From: Tillus elongatus
Taxonomy: Eukaryota > Arthropoda > Insecta > Coleoptera > Cleridae
Assembly (NCBI GenBank): GCA_964006375.1
Contig: OZ023263.1
Coordinates: 138,096,063-138,160,062, forward strand
Direction: 5' to 3'
DNA: 64,000 nucleotides
The position numbers and the translations under genes were made by a program. The notes beneath the pieces are model-generated. The model was not told where the DNA came from. It saw only the letters and a list, made by a program, of their open reading frames with translations, and made no database searches. Positions within the stretch are counted from its first letter, which is position 1. Each line of letters begins with the position of its first letter. Below are positions 15,336-24,939 of the stretch, one piece after another.

Positions 15336-15949
15336 GCCGCATCCAGATACTTATAAACAGAATGCTAAATGTACCATTCCATAATGACGAACGAGAAAAG
15401 GAATACAACATCATAATACAAATAGCGCAAAGAAATGGATACAGCAAGAAAACAATAGAAAAGCTAGTAAAACAAATCAAAAACAAACAAATCAACAAAA
15501 CCGAAAACAAAACACCAGAAACAAACACAAAATACACAACATTCACTTATAACCACCACATCAAAAAAATAACACAAACACTCAAACAATTTGACTTAAA
15601 AATCAGCTACAAAACCAATAACAAAATAATAATCCAAATTAACAAAACACAAGAACACAACCCACATGAATTAAACGGAATATATCAAATAGAATGTAAC
15701 ACATGCAATAAAAAATATATAGGAATGACAAAAAAATCAATAGAAACAAGATTCAAGGAATATATAACAGCACTAAATAAAATACACACACCTAGCTACA
15801 AATCAAACGTAACTACACACATTCACAACACACAACACCAAAAACCAGATATTACCCAATTACAACTAATGAAACATACTAAAGACCACAAAAAATGGAA
15901 ATCTGGGAACAATACTAGATTCAACAAACAAACTATAAGAAACAGTTAA
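15336..15949 (+). pseudogene. Penelope-like RT C-terminus and GIY-YIG endonuclease
   Basis: This continues the Penelope RT after the insertion. The linker LINRMLNVPF and QIAQRNGYSKKTIEKLV (about 15345-15480) matches the region between the RT thumb and the endonuclease. The GIY-YIG part follows: GIYQIECNTCNKKYIGMT (about 15678-15730) with the Cys pair typical of Penelope-like elements, then ETRFKEYI and a His-rich THIHNTQH stretch. GIY-YIG nicks DNA at the insertion site. After KKW (about 15897) the expected C-terminal pattern (WEQY, QQTNYKKQL) lies in a neighbouring frame, so there is a small frameshift near 15895. A frame opening with ATG 15363 lies inside this segment but is not a natural start. 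Confidence 0.87.
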
Positions 15950-16062
15950 TGCCAGAACAAATACAAGTACAAACATTTGAATAAAACTTAGTAAAGGCCA
16001 TAAAAATAGACAAATTATCAAACCTCAGTGATCAAGACAGGATACACACACCGATACACGCG

Positions 16063-16384
16063 AATTAACAACACTTGTACTTAGGTTGCTTTTTTAAAAA
16101 ATTTATTAAACTACTTAAACTATTTAACAACAAACTAGCATAGTTACTGCCTAAATTAATACTGAACAAATATTACACAAAACAGTGGCTTTATATAATA
16201 ATCGGATAAGTGTTCGTTGCAGGTTCTCACGAGAACATGCAGATCTAGCTTCCTCTGATTTCGCACTGCTGGCACTATCTGCAACGGTCGGCATAATTCG
16301 TAGAATCTGCTTATGGGAACTGCTGCATGCAAATGTAACTTGATACCTTCTACGTGATATATCGTGAGAAGTCATGTGTTAACT
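16063..16384 (-). repeat. 3' LTR of element 1
   Basis: 322 bp, reading AGTTAACACATG at its coding-strand start and ending TTGTTAATT. Directly preceded on the coding strand by a purine-rich tract (GGGGGGAGG). It differs from the 5' LTR by one base seen, indicating a recent insertion. Confidence 0.96.
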
Positions 16385-16393
16385 CCTCCCCCC
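16385..16393 (-). promoter_or_regulatory. Polypurine tract of element 1
   Basis: Coding-strand GGGGGGAGG immediately before the 3' LTR, overlapping the env stop region. It primes plus-strand DNA synthesis in LTR elements. The same GGAGG|AGTTA boundary recurs at elements 2 and 3. Confidence 0.88.
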
Positions 16394-16394
16394 A

Positions 16395-18110
16395 TTAGAG
16401 GACGGAACCCTTGGGTTTCGGAATTCTTAAGGGATTTTCCGCTTCTGCTTTGCTTCTTTCATTCTGCTGGGCACATCTTCTTTTGACAAAAACTGTAATA
16501 AATATTGTTGCTAGAAGGATTAGTATGATGTAGAGTAGGATCGTCCAAACACTTGTGTGGTACAACGGGAGTCTAATTTTGTTGGGAATTCTACTTTTTA
16601 TAGACTGCAGCTGAGCCCTGATGTTGCTTACGTCGTGCAAAGGGACGTTTTCCAGTTCCATTGCTGGCAATTCTTCTATGTTCATTTTGCTTTCTGGATC
16701 TTCTTCCAACTTTGGTAAGGAGAACAATTGTTGTGTCTCAACTGAGCTCTGCACTGTACTGTATCGTTTACCACCAATCGACAACTGACATCTTGGTTTG
16801 AGTGTCACCATATACGTGCCTTGTATAATTTGTGTGTTTTCTTCTCCCGAGCATTTGATTGACATCTTGGTTTCCTTTGGAGCCACCACCATAAACTGTG
16901 TGTTGCCATATTTGGAAACGATAGTCTTGGTAATTTTTACAGTCTCTTGTTCGCAATTATTGATAGGCTTTTGGAAATTAATTAGCCTAACTTCACAGGG
17001 AGGATCTTCACTGACATCTGCTATTGTATCTTCTGTACAGACATATATCTCGTTCGTAAGCTCCTGGCAGGGGTTGTTTCTGAAGGCGTATTGTTGCTCA
17101 TTTAGGATAAGGTACTTGGATCGAGGTATTATCATTGAGAAGCTGTTGGGATTGGTTTGTATAGGTAGGGAGTACAGTTGGTAATAAATATAGTCAGATT
17201 TGTCTATTAGTGGAATATCAATTTGGAATATAATTTTATATCCAGTTTGGATAGACTTGATTTTAAATAATTTTTCATACAAAGATAAGTCATTCTTGCT
17301 TACTAATCTAGATTGTGAAATGTATTTTTCTATTACAGGAAGCTCTTTAATAATGAATTTTGGTTTGATGATAGAAGTGTGAAAAGTATTTAATTTAGAG
17401 AACGTTATCGCATTTTCAGTTGTTAATATTATCGATTCTATGACATTAAATAGGTTAGCGATTTCAGTCAACAGTTCTAGAATATGTGCTCGCTGGAGAA
17501 CAGGCATGATATTAGTAGCTAAATCTTTAGTAATGTTTTGAAGTGCCAACATTCTTTTGACAATTTCTTTTTGATTATGAGTTAAAGTATTTACTGTTTG
17601 ATTAAATTCGTTTATTGCATTTATCATAACAGATGTTTGTTCGTCAAATAGCTCATGCATTCTATTTTGATCATCAGCTAATAATTGAAGGGCTTTGTTG
17701 ATTCTTTCGCCATCATCAGCATCTAGATTGCCAGTGATTGATTTAAAAACTGTACCCAAAGGGTTGAGTAAACCTCTCTTAAATCTATACTTATCAGGGA
17801 AAATTCTAAGGAAAGTTTCATCTATGTTATCTACAGTATAATTAAGGGCAATTATAAAATTATGGTATTCAGATCTAAAATTATCACTTAAAGTATTGGC
17901 TATAAGATAATATTTATATTTAAGTTTACTGTAGTCAGTAAATAAAGGTTCCATATTATATACATGTATAAGACGCCATACGTCATTTTGGCAATAGCTT
18001 CTACCTAACTTGCGAGGTAAAAACCCAGGGTTGTTCTTTAAATCTTCTAGCTGTGGCTGCCCTCCGCATGCCCACCTGAAAGGCGAAGATTTCTTAAATG
18101 AGTTACACAT
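16395..18110 (-). CDS. env: Envelope glycoprotein, F-like (element 1 env)
   Basis: A 571-codon open frame encoding a baculovirus F-like class I fusion glycoprotein as carried by errantiviruses. A furin-type site RFKR lies at residues 109-112, followed by the hydrophobic glycine-bearing start of F1 (GLLNPLG). One membrane segment is at about 519-542, before a basic KRR cytoplasmic tail. Cysteines cluster at about 340-440. The first ATG (18110) overlaps the end of pol and gives no signal peptide. A splice acceptor TTTCAG|G at 18076/18075 enters this frame at residue 12, so mature translation probably begins in a leader exon at 22990. The frame is unbroken. Confidence 0.9.
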   Translation of the reverse strand: MCNSFKKSSPFRWACGGQPQLEDLKNNPGFLPRKLGRSYCQNDVWRLIHVYNMEPLFTDYSKLKYKYYLIANTLSDNFRSEYHNFIIALNYTVDNIDETFLRIFPDKYRFKRGLLNPLGTVFKSITGNLDADDGERINKALQLLADDQNRMHELFDEQTSVMINAINEFNQTVNTLTHNQKEIVKRMLALQNITKDLATNIMPVLQRAHILELLTEIANLFNVIESIILTTENAITFSKLNTFHTSIIKPKFIIKELPVIEKYISQSRLVSKNDLSLYEKLFKIKSIQTGYKIIFQIDIPLIDKSDYIYYQLYSLPIQTNPNSFSMIIPRSKYLILNEQQYAFRNNPCQELTNEIYVCTEDTIADVSEDPPCEVRLINFQKPINNCEQETVKITKTIVSKYGNTQFMVVAPKETKMSIKCSGEENTQIIQGTYMVTLKPRCQLSIGGKRYSTVQSSVETQQLFSLPKLEEDPESKMNIEELPAMELENVPLHDVSNIRAQLQSIKSRIPNKIRLPLYHTSVWTILLYIILILLATIFITVFVKRRCAQQNERSKAEAENPLRIPKPKGSVL

Positions 18111-20165
18111 TGCTCGTCATTCTTGTGATTTATGAGTAAAGCTTTATTATGTTCTAAGAGGGATATTATAGTGTATGGGCCTGTATAGGGGTTTTTGTGC
18201 TTCTTGTGAAATCCAGGGGGTATCTTTTTATATACTGTTTGGCCCTCTTTAAATGGCTGATTAACTTCGACGTTAGTTCTGAGGAGCATTTTTTCTTTCG
18301 ATTTTTCTATCCGATCTAATACGATATCATAAACTATTTTCATAAAATGTTTGTGTTTTTGGTTATATTCTTGAGTGAGTGTAACTTCGGGATCAAAGTT
18401 GAAGATTTCTGGGATGTATCCGAATATTAGCTCAAAAGGTGGTTTGAGAGTTTGAGAGTGAATGCTTGAATTGTAAGCTAGGATGCAGTAGGGTATCAAG
18501 TCAGGAGGTTTTAGATTTGGGTATTTTATTTTGAAAATTCTATAGTGTTCAATGAGTGTGCTGTGGAATCTCTCTACTGGGCTGTTAGAGTTAGGATTAT
18601 GAGGTGTAGTTATGTGCAGTTCAATTTGATATGACTTTAGGAGCTCTTTGACAGTGTCATTTGAGAATTCTGTACCAGAGTCGGAAACGACGCCTCTTAC
18701 TGTACCATATTGTGAAAAATATCTTATTAATACCCTGGAAATTTCGATAGCATTCTTGCTTTTAATGGGAAAGGCCTGACCGAATTTACTGAAAGGATCG
18801 AGAATTGTAAAGAACTGAGATGATTCGATTTGAAATGTATCTATGTGAATTAATTCTAGAGGTTTCGAAGGAGTTGGAGTGTGTTCTAAAGGTATTTTAA
18901 TGGGATGTCTATTGTATTTTGCTTGCTTACATGTCGCACAGTCTAAAATGAATTCTAAAATTTTTTGTTTTAAACTAGGATAATAATATTTCTGTTTCAT
19001 CCTTAAATAAGTTTCATCCGGACCCCTATGGTTAGTTTTACCTTGATGATATGCTATTATAAGATCCTTTAATTCATCCTCACTGTTAATTTCTTCCAAA
19101 ACTTTATCACATCTATAAAATTGTGGCGCATGCGCATTATTAAAGTGTTGATTGATAGCCGAACTAACTAATTCATAATGTCTCTCATTAATAAATAGGC
19201 AATAGTATTTCTTTTGAGGCAAACAGTGCTGCTTTACAAATTCCGCTATCTTGTCTGGATCTTCTAAATTAAATTTAGCATGAATAAAATTTCTCTTGCC
19301 TTTTCTGACGTGTAGAATTTCGGGTTCCTCTGAGCAACTAAAGAATATTTGATTGGATTTATTATTGATAATTTCCTCTTCCAAAATAGGAATGCCTGGT
19401 GCGGCATATGATTCCTGGTTAGAATTAACTGTATCTAGTTCTTCGATTTCCTCATCAGTGTTTTCATTATCTCTCTGCCATTCTGTTTCATCTACATTAT
19501 TAATTACTGATTGATTATCAACATCCAAAGGATTAATTTCTACACGTGATAAAGCGTCGGCGTTATTTGTTTTTCCTTTCTTGTATTCTATATCGTACTC
19601 ATATTCTTCAAGCTTTAAACGCCATCTTACTAGCTTAGAATTGGGCTCCTTTAATGAAAATAGCCATTTCAGTGGTTTGTGATCAGTCATTATGGTAAAT
19701 CTTTTGCCGTAAAGGTAGGGTCTAAAGTAATTTACAGCCCAGACTATTGCAAGTAGCTCTTTTTCGATTGTACTATACCTGCTTTCTGTCTCATTCAGAG
19801 TTCGGCTTGCATAAGCTACAGGCAGGTCTGAATTCGGTTCGCCTTGACTTAAGACAGCTCCAAGTGCGACGTTGGAAGCATCCGTAGTTAATATAAATTT
19901 CTTTGTAAAATCTGGTGGCTGTAATATTGGACTGTTCATTAAAATATGTTTACATGTTTCAAATGCCTCTTTATAATCTTCGTTGTTAATGTCAATTTTT
20001 GAATTTTTCTTTAGACATTTTGTTAAAGGTTTTGTGACATTCGCAAAATTCTTAATAAATTTTCGGTAGTATCCTATTAAACCGAAAAACGATTTGATTT
20101 CTTTTTGTGTTTTAGGAATCGGAAATTTCTCTATGGCTTCGAGTTTCCGTGGGTTAGGTTTAATT
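18047..20165 (-). CDS. pol: Pol C-terminal part: RNase H and integrase (element 1)
   Basis: The frame is open from about 20165; an ATG at 19939 is internal. It carries the end of RT (GYYRKF), RNase H ([10 protein letters not shown], then [12 protein letters not shown] and TDHKPL), and integrase. The integrase has an H-H-C-C zinc site (YHQGKTNH ... CATCKQ), the DDE residues in [12 protein letters not shown] and [10 protein letters not shown], and a C-terminal GP(Y/F)-like region (TGPYTI). It is separated from the upstream protease-RT frame by a short deletion of about 7-10 bases near 20174, so the polyprotein is broken here. Confidence 0.93.
18075..18080 (-). promoter_or_regulatory. Candidate env splice acceptor (element 1)
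   Basis: Coding-strand TTTCAG|G at 18080-18075, just before the end of pol. The first exon base (18075) is the third base of an env codon. The leader donor at 22965/22964 leaves two bases of a codon, so the phases match. Subgenomic spliced env RNA is established for gypsy-type errantiviruses; this particular site is inferred. Confidence 0.7.
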
Positions 20166-21600
20166 CCTTCTGGGCATGTCCCAGAAATTCAGCCTCCTTT
20201 AAAAATTCGGTTTTGTCCAATTGTATCTTTAGCTGAAAGTTCCTGAACCTTTCAAAAACTTGTGTAAGCTTGTCTAGATGCTCCTGTAGAGACGTCGAGA
20301 ACACAATTACGTCATCCATGTAGACAAGGCAAGTTTTCCCAATCAATCCGTGTAGAACATTATTCATTAGGCGCTGAAACGAGGCTGGCGCATTATTAAG
20401 GCCGAATGGCATCCTTAAATACTCATAATGACCTAGATCTGTTGAGAATGCCGTCTTTTCAATGTCGTCCGGATGTATCTCTATCTGATGAAAACCTGAT
20501 GCCAAATCAATTGTAGTGAAATAGTGAGATCTACCAATTTTATCCAATATTTCTTCTATTTTAGGTATGGGGTAGCGATCTGGTATGGTTTTATCGTTGA
20601 GCTTTCTGTAGTCTACAACGATTCTCCACTTTTGTTTCCCACTGGCATCTGCTTTCTTTGGGACGACCCAAATTGGTGAACACCACGGTGAATGTGAATG
20701 CCTAATAATGTTTTGCTGTAACATTTTATCCATCTGTTTTTGTACCTCTTCTTTATGCACCTGTGGGTAACGATATAATTTCGAATGGACAGGTATATCG
20801 TCGGTCGTCCTAATCCTATGTTTTACAACGTGTGTGGAAGTTAACTTTTCGTCCTCTTTATAAAATATATCTGAATAACGTTTGCATAAATATATTAACT
20901 GTTCACGTTCTTCTTGATTTAAGTGATCCATGCGTATTTCTTTTAAGGCCCAGTTATCATCGCAATTTTTCTTAACACTATTATTATATTTATGATTATA
21001 ACTGCTATATATTCCATTATTATTTAACTCAATGGTCTCTAAAGGTTTAGTAAATCTGACATTAATTTGTGTAGAAGTTGGGTTTATTATTTTAACACTG
21101 GCCTCACTATCTGACAATTTAACTAAACAGTCAGGTATAAATAAATTATTAATTAACACTTGGTTAACAAGTCCATATCCATTGGACTTATTGACAGGAA
21201 CATTGATTTTAGTTTCCGTATTTGGCTCAAGAGTATATTCATAAGGAAAATGTATATCAATTTCTAACCTACCTAAGTATAATTTCCTATTATTAAAATC
21301 TAGCCTAGCTTTACTTGCAAGGAGAAAATCGGCTCCTATCAAACCCGTGTAGTTATCATTAAAATTAAATAAACAAAATTCGTGTGGACGATTAGTAATT
21401 GAATTCAGTAAAATATTTGCCCTGTATTTGTGCACGGAGAATCCATGAGCTGATTTAATGTGAAATGATTTTTGAAAGATTTTATTTTTATATTTTTCTT
21501 GAACAATATCTGGTTTCAAAAGACTTTTACTGCTTCCCGAATCTATGAGCAATTTTCCAGGCAGTTCGGGGATTTCAACATAAGGAAGTTGACATAAATT
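20131..21600 (-). CDS. pol: Pol N-terminal part: protease and reverse transcriptase (element 1)
   Basis: The frame is open upstream of the first in-frame ATG-like start at 21552. The aspartic protease active site is LIDSGSS (residues 2-8 from 21552), with a flap-like IGADF about 60 residues later. RT motifs are VVDYRKLND (about 313), [14 protein letters not shown] (about 347), [12 protein letters not shown] (about 381) and the catalytic YMDD (411-414). The frame ends early at 20131 after FLGH because of a short deletion near 20174. Gag and pol are in different frames, consistent with frameshift expression. Confidence 0.93.
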   Translation of the reverse strand, partial: NLCQLPYVEIPELPGKLLIDSGSSKSLLKPDIVQEKYKNKIFQKSFHIKSAHGFSVHKYRANILLNSITNRPHEFCLFNFNDNYTGLIGADFLLASKARLDFNNRKLYLGRLEIDIHFPYEYTLEPNTETKINVPVNKSNGYGLVNQVLINNLFIPDCLVKLSDSEASVKIINPTSTQINVRFTKPLETIELNNNGIYSSYNHKYNNSVKKNCDDNWALKEIRMDHLNQEEREQLIYLCKRYSDIFYKEDEKLTSTHVVKHRIRTTDDIPVHSKLYRYPQVHKEEVQKQMDKMLQQNIIRHSHSPWCSPIWVVPKKADASGKQKWRIVVDYRKLNDKTIPDRYPIPKIEEILDKIGRSHYFTTIDLASGFHQIEIHPDDIEKTAFSTDLGHYEYLRMPFGLNNAPASFQRLMNNVLHGLIGKTCLVYMDDVIVFSTSLQEHLDKLTQVFERFRNFQLKIQLDKTEFLKEAEFLGHAQKELNLTHGNSKP

Positions 21601-21639
21601 GAGATTGTTTATTTCTATTAAGGATTTTCGGTTGATGTG

Positions 21640-22911
21640 CCCGGTGTAGGAAAATTTTGATTTTCACGATCGTAAAGTTCGGAAGGTGTATCAATCTCAT
21701 GAGTAAATAGTTCGTCAGAATTAAACCTTGTTCCGGGAACTGTGGATCTTTGCTGATTAGCAGGGAAGTTATTTCTTCTTGACTGTGTTGAAAAATTATT
21801 GGAATGTCTTGTAAACCTTGCCGCTCGAAGTATCCATGGGTTCAGGATATCTGTTTTGGAAATGTTCTCGTGGGTTTTCTGGTTTAAAAGAGGGCGGTCT
21901 AGAAAATTGTGAATTCTGATTATTTTGGCTTTGATATTGGGAAGTATTCCTAAATTGTGAAGTTTGATTATTTTGGCTTTGATATTGGGGATTATTTCTA
22001 AATGGTTTCTGAAATTGCATAACTGGAAAGTTTTGGGGAGTAGAACGATTGTTGAAAGACCTGGTTTGTGGATTGGGGGTTTTATTATTTGGCGATGTAT
22101 AATTGCCTGATTTAAGAAATGTCCTATCTCTATACTCGTAATTTTCTTCCAGAACTATAAACTTAAGAGCATCTTCAATAGATGCAGGTGCAGTGGATCT
22201 TACTACCATTCCTAGAGGGTTTCTAAGTCCCCCGAGGAACGCTTTTAATGTTTGTTGAGCGTAAATTGCTCTTTTCACTTCTAATATTTGTTGATTGTCT
22301 TCATTACAAATTAAATTAGAAACCAGAAGTTGTTCAATATATCTACACCTATTACTAAATGTTAAAGCATCCTCATTATGTTTCTGCTTGAGTGTTAAAA
22401 GTTCGCTCAAAAGACTGGTGTCGTCTCGTTGGTCCGTGAAGTTTTGCACTATAGCTTGTCTTAGGTCTTGCCAATTATTAATAATTTTTGTGCTAATTAT
22501 AAGTCTAGCTTGACTGGTTAATTTTGACTGTATAAAATTAACTAAAAAATGATTTAAATATAATCTTTCATCTTCAGCGTTATAAAATGTGTTCATAATG
22601 AGATCGCATGCCTTAAGAAAGTTACCAACATTTGCCGGTTCCCCATTGAACTCAGGTATCATCTTTAAATAGAATTCACTAAAGTTGTTTGCCATATTGT
22701 TAGCTTGGGCCATGTTTATGCTAAATTCTGTGGTATTAATTAAGTTACTATGAATTTGTTTTACAAGACTAATACTATTACGAGTAAAATTATTCTGAAC
22801 TTCCTGTTCAACAATATTAATATCTAAATTATTTTCTTCAGGAATGACTTCTAAGTTATTTTCAAAATTAAACTGATTAAGTCTGCTTATTAATTCATCA
22901 ATATCCGACAT
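21640..22911 (-). CDS. gag: Gag (element 1)
   Basis: Structural protein of the virus-like particle. The most likely start is the ATG at about 22911 ([11 protein letters not shown]), although the frame is open to 23019. The region around [15 protein letters not shown] to [13 protein letters not shown] is the retrotransposon gag core. The C-terminal third is rich in Gln, Asn, Pro and Arg with repeated YQSQNNQ units, and there is no CCHC zinc knuckle, as in errantiviruses. The frame stops at 21796, but gag-like Asn/Arg-rich sequence continues in the next frame to about 21640, indicating a one-base shift near 21830. Confidence 0.9.
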
Positions 22912-22964
22912 ATATTCACATACATAAGACAAAGGAACACAGAAAATATAGGAGAGCAACTTAC

Positions 22965-22990
22965 AGTAATAGTAGGAACCAGATGACCAT
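22965..22990 (-). CDS. Leader mini-exon for env signal peptide (element 1)
   Basis: Coding-strand ATG at 22990-22988 opens eight codons, mostly hydrophobic (Val, Ile, Trp, Phe, Leu), plus two bases. It ends exactly at a GTAAGT donor (22964-22959). The segment lies between the primer-binding site and gag. Its phase matches the env acceptor at 18076/18075, and its composition fits the start of a signal peptide that the env frame itself lacks. In unspliced RNA the same ATG reads into the extended gag frame. Inferred from sequence only. Confidence 0.65.
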
Positions 22991-23056
22991 TTATTCTTCT
23001 TAAAAAACCAAGGAACCAATATTCTTTTGATGCCTTAGGTTGCTGGGAGATCCGTC

Positions 23057-23069
23057 ACCGACTGCGCCA
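23057..23069 (-). promoter_or_regulatory. Primer-binding site, tRNA-Ser-like (element 1)
   Basis: Coding-strand TGGCGCAGTCGGT directly after the 5' LTR, overlapping its last base. It resembles the complement of the tRNA-Ser 3' end used by 17.6 and 297-type elements. Confidence 0.8.
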
Positions 23070-23390
23070 ATTAACAACACTTGTACTTAGGTTGCTTTTT
23101 TAAAAAATTTATTAAACTACTTAAACTATTTAACAACAAACTAGCATAGTTACTGCCTAAATTAATACTGAACAAATATTACACAAAACAGTGGCTTTAT
23201 ATAATAATCGGATAAGTGTTCGTTGCAGGTTCTCACGAGAACATGCAGATCTAGCTTCCTCTGATTTCGCACTGCTGGCACTATCTGCAACGGTCGGCAT
23301 AATTCGTAGAATCTGCTTATGGGAACTGCTGCATGCAAATGTAACTTGATACCTTCTACGTGATATATCGTGAGAAGCCATGTGTTAACT
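23069..23390 (-). repeat. 5' LTR of element 1
   Basis: 322 bp, nearly identical to 16063-16384. It should carry the promoter and polyadenylation signals. It is followed on the plus strand by the CGCG target duplication at 23391-23394. Confidence 0.96.
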
Positions 23391-23744
23391 CGCGACACAG
23401 TCCGAAGGCACAATTAATCAGAGAGCACTAAACCGACCAATAGAAGCTCAACGCGCAGGCGCCACGTACAATCTCAGACGTAGGCCATACAGGTGCGATC
23501 ACAGTCAGTAGGGTGCTGATAATGAACCGGGACGGTTCGAAACTGCAGTCCACCGAAACCTATAAACAATCACAAAAAGTACAGCAAAGAAATAAAGTGT
23601 ATATTTAAAAGTGATTACGAAAATTCACTAAAACGAGAAATATTAATATCGTTGCGTCAATGAAAAGACTGTCGCTTCTTTTTCTAAAAGCGTATTTTTG
23701 CAGACCCGAAACGAGTTTCCTAAATACAACGACTGCATTGGCTA
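23391..23744 (+). other. Probable 3' remainder of the interrupted Penelope-like element
   Basis: Because element 1 sits between CGCG duplications, this DNA was originally contiguous with 16062 and is likely the 3' untranslated part of the Penelope-like element or its flank. No domain is visible in it. The end point is unknown. Confidence 0.35.
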
Positions 23745-24000
23745 TAACTGTGACAGAGAATCTTTGCGGACATTTGACTGTTTCCAATATTGCTGAAGCA
23801 ACAGCGAAGAAGCTTGGGTTTCTCTTAGCATAGGCACGACCGCAGTTTGAATATTGTTCTCATGTCTGGTATGTCGCCTCAAAGTCAACCTCGTTCCTCC
23901 TAGATTCTATTCAGAATCGAGCAGGCCGCCTTATAGGAGATTCCTCTGTCACAGACAATCTCGCTTATCTCGACGACAGGAGAAATGTTGGGCTGTAATC
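23745..24000 (+). pseudogene. LINE reverse transcriptase C-terminal fragment
   Basis: Conceptual translation gives VSNIAEATAKKLGFL, then after a stop and a gap of about 20 residues RPQFEYCSHVW, LLDSIQNRAGRLIGD and AYLDDRRNVGL. This matches the thumb region of the LINE at 4.5-7.5 kb (IAEAAAKKLGFL, RPNLEYCSHIW, LDSIQKRAIRLIGDP), so it is a relative of that family. An in-frame stop and internal deletion show decay. Confidence 0.85.
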
Positions 24001-24459
24001 ATAAATTTTCATCAAAAGGTCCGGCACGAATCCTTGGTCTTTCGCAGATAGACACATTGGCTGTACCTTTCATGAATGAAATACAGAAATTAAGTATATT
24101 GTGACGGCGAATAATATCTTTTAGAATGAAAGACAAAGGAAAGATGAGTAAGCAAATGTATCAAAGTGTCATAAAAATTAGATTATTTAGTGATATATTT
24201 ACCCACTTAACATTCTATGTAGTGTATACACTAACAGTTTCTCCTGTCACTTAAATAGTGCCACTTTGAAAAATGCAGCAACCGGTTTTGTTTCAGGTGT
24301 CATATTAACAAATGTGATTAATATCACGCGTCAAGATACCGCAAGAGACGAAACCAATTGCAAAAAATATCAGTCTCTCATCCACTAGTCTAGAAACTTG
24401 AATTTCAGCAGACATACGTCAACATGGGAAATCCACTTAGAAAATGATATATGTTGGTG
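24001..24459. other. Unassigned AT-rich DNA
   Basis: Possible LINE 3' tail at the left, then no recognisable gene, repeat or RNA. Confidence 0.4.
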
Positions 24460-24775
24460 GAATTATATCATACTTCCTACCATAATGCACATGTATTGAT
24501 TGTATTCGTATCCATTACCGTAACGCACTTGCTGCGCGTCAATTTAGGTGTACTTTAAAATTTTTCGTTTTACTTGATACATTGTCATACTCCCTACCAA
24601 AGCGCTCATGTATTAATTGTATTCGTATTCATCACCGTAACGCACTTGCTGTGTCAATATAGGTATATTTTTTAATTTTCCGTTTCACTTGCTACATTAT
24701 ATCATACTCCCTACCACAACGCACATGTATTTATTGTATTCGTATCCATTACCGTAACGCACTTGCTGCGGGTCA
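24460..24775. repeat. Three-copy tandem repeat of about 117 bp, MITE-related
   Basis: 'tgtattcgta' recurs near 24501, 24620 and 24735. Each unit contains 'ccgtaacgcacttgctg', closely related to the inverted-repeat core of the MITE-like element at 39838-40136. The tandem therefore seems built from a MITE end. Confidence 0.85.
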
Positions 24776-24939
24776 AGAACCGGCGTGAAGTTAGCAGCTT
24801 AATTCCAGCGGCTAATTTATAATATATTAGAAATAATATTAATTTCGACCTTAAAAACTTCAGTTGCATGTTTGCCGCCTAGATGGCAAAAAAATCGAAA
24901 ATAATAATAATAATTTCACCATATACAAGAGAAGACATA

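Larger units (their letters stand above)
16063..23390 (-). mobile_element. Errantivirus-like Ty3/gypsy element 1, full length
   Basis: A 7328-bp LTR retrotransposon in minus orientation, bounded by 322-bp LTRs and a CGCG target duplication (16059-16062 and 23391-23394). The LTRs begin AGTTAAC on the coding strand, as in gypsy-type errantiviruses, and I saw one difference between them (near 16374 against 23380). The order is 5' LTR, tRNA-Ser-like primer site, leader exon, gag, pol, env, polypurine tract, 3' LTR. It is inserted in the 3' part of the Penelope-like element. Breaks: a gag C-terminal frameshift near 21830 and a short deletion in pol near 20174. The env frame looks intact. Confidence 0.95.

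Noticed and set aside
16395..18110. env as a domesticated host F-like gene
   Set aside because: It lies between pol and an intact 3' LTR of a young element, so it is a retroelement gene.
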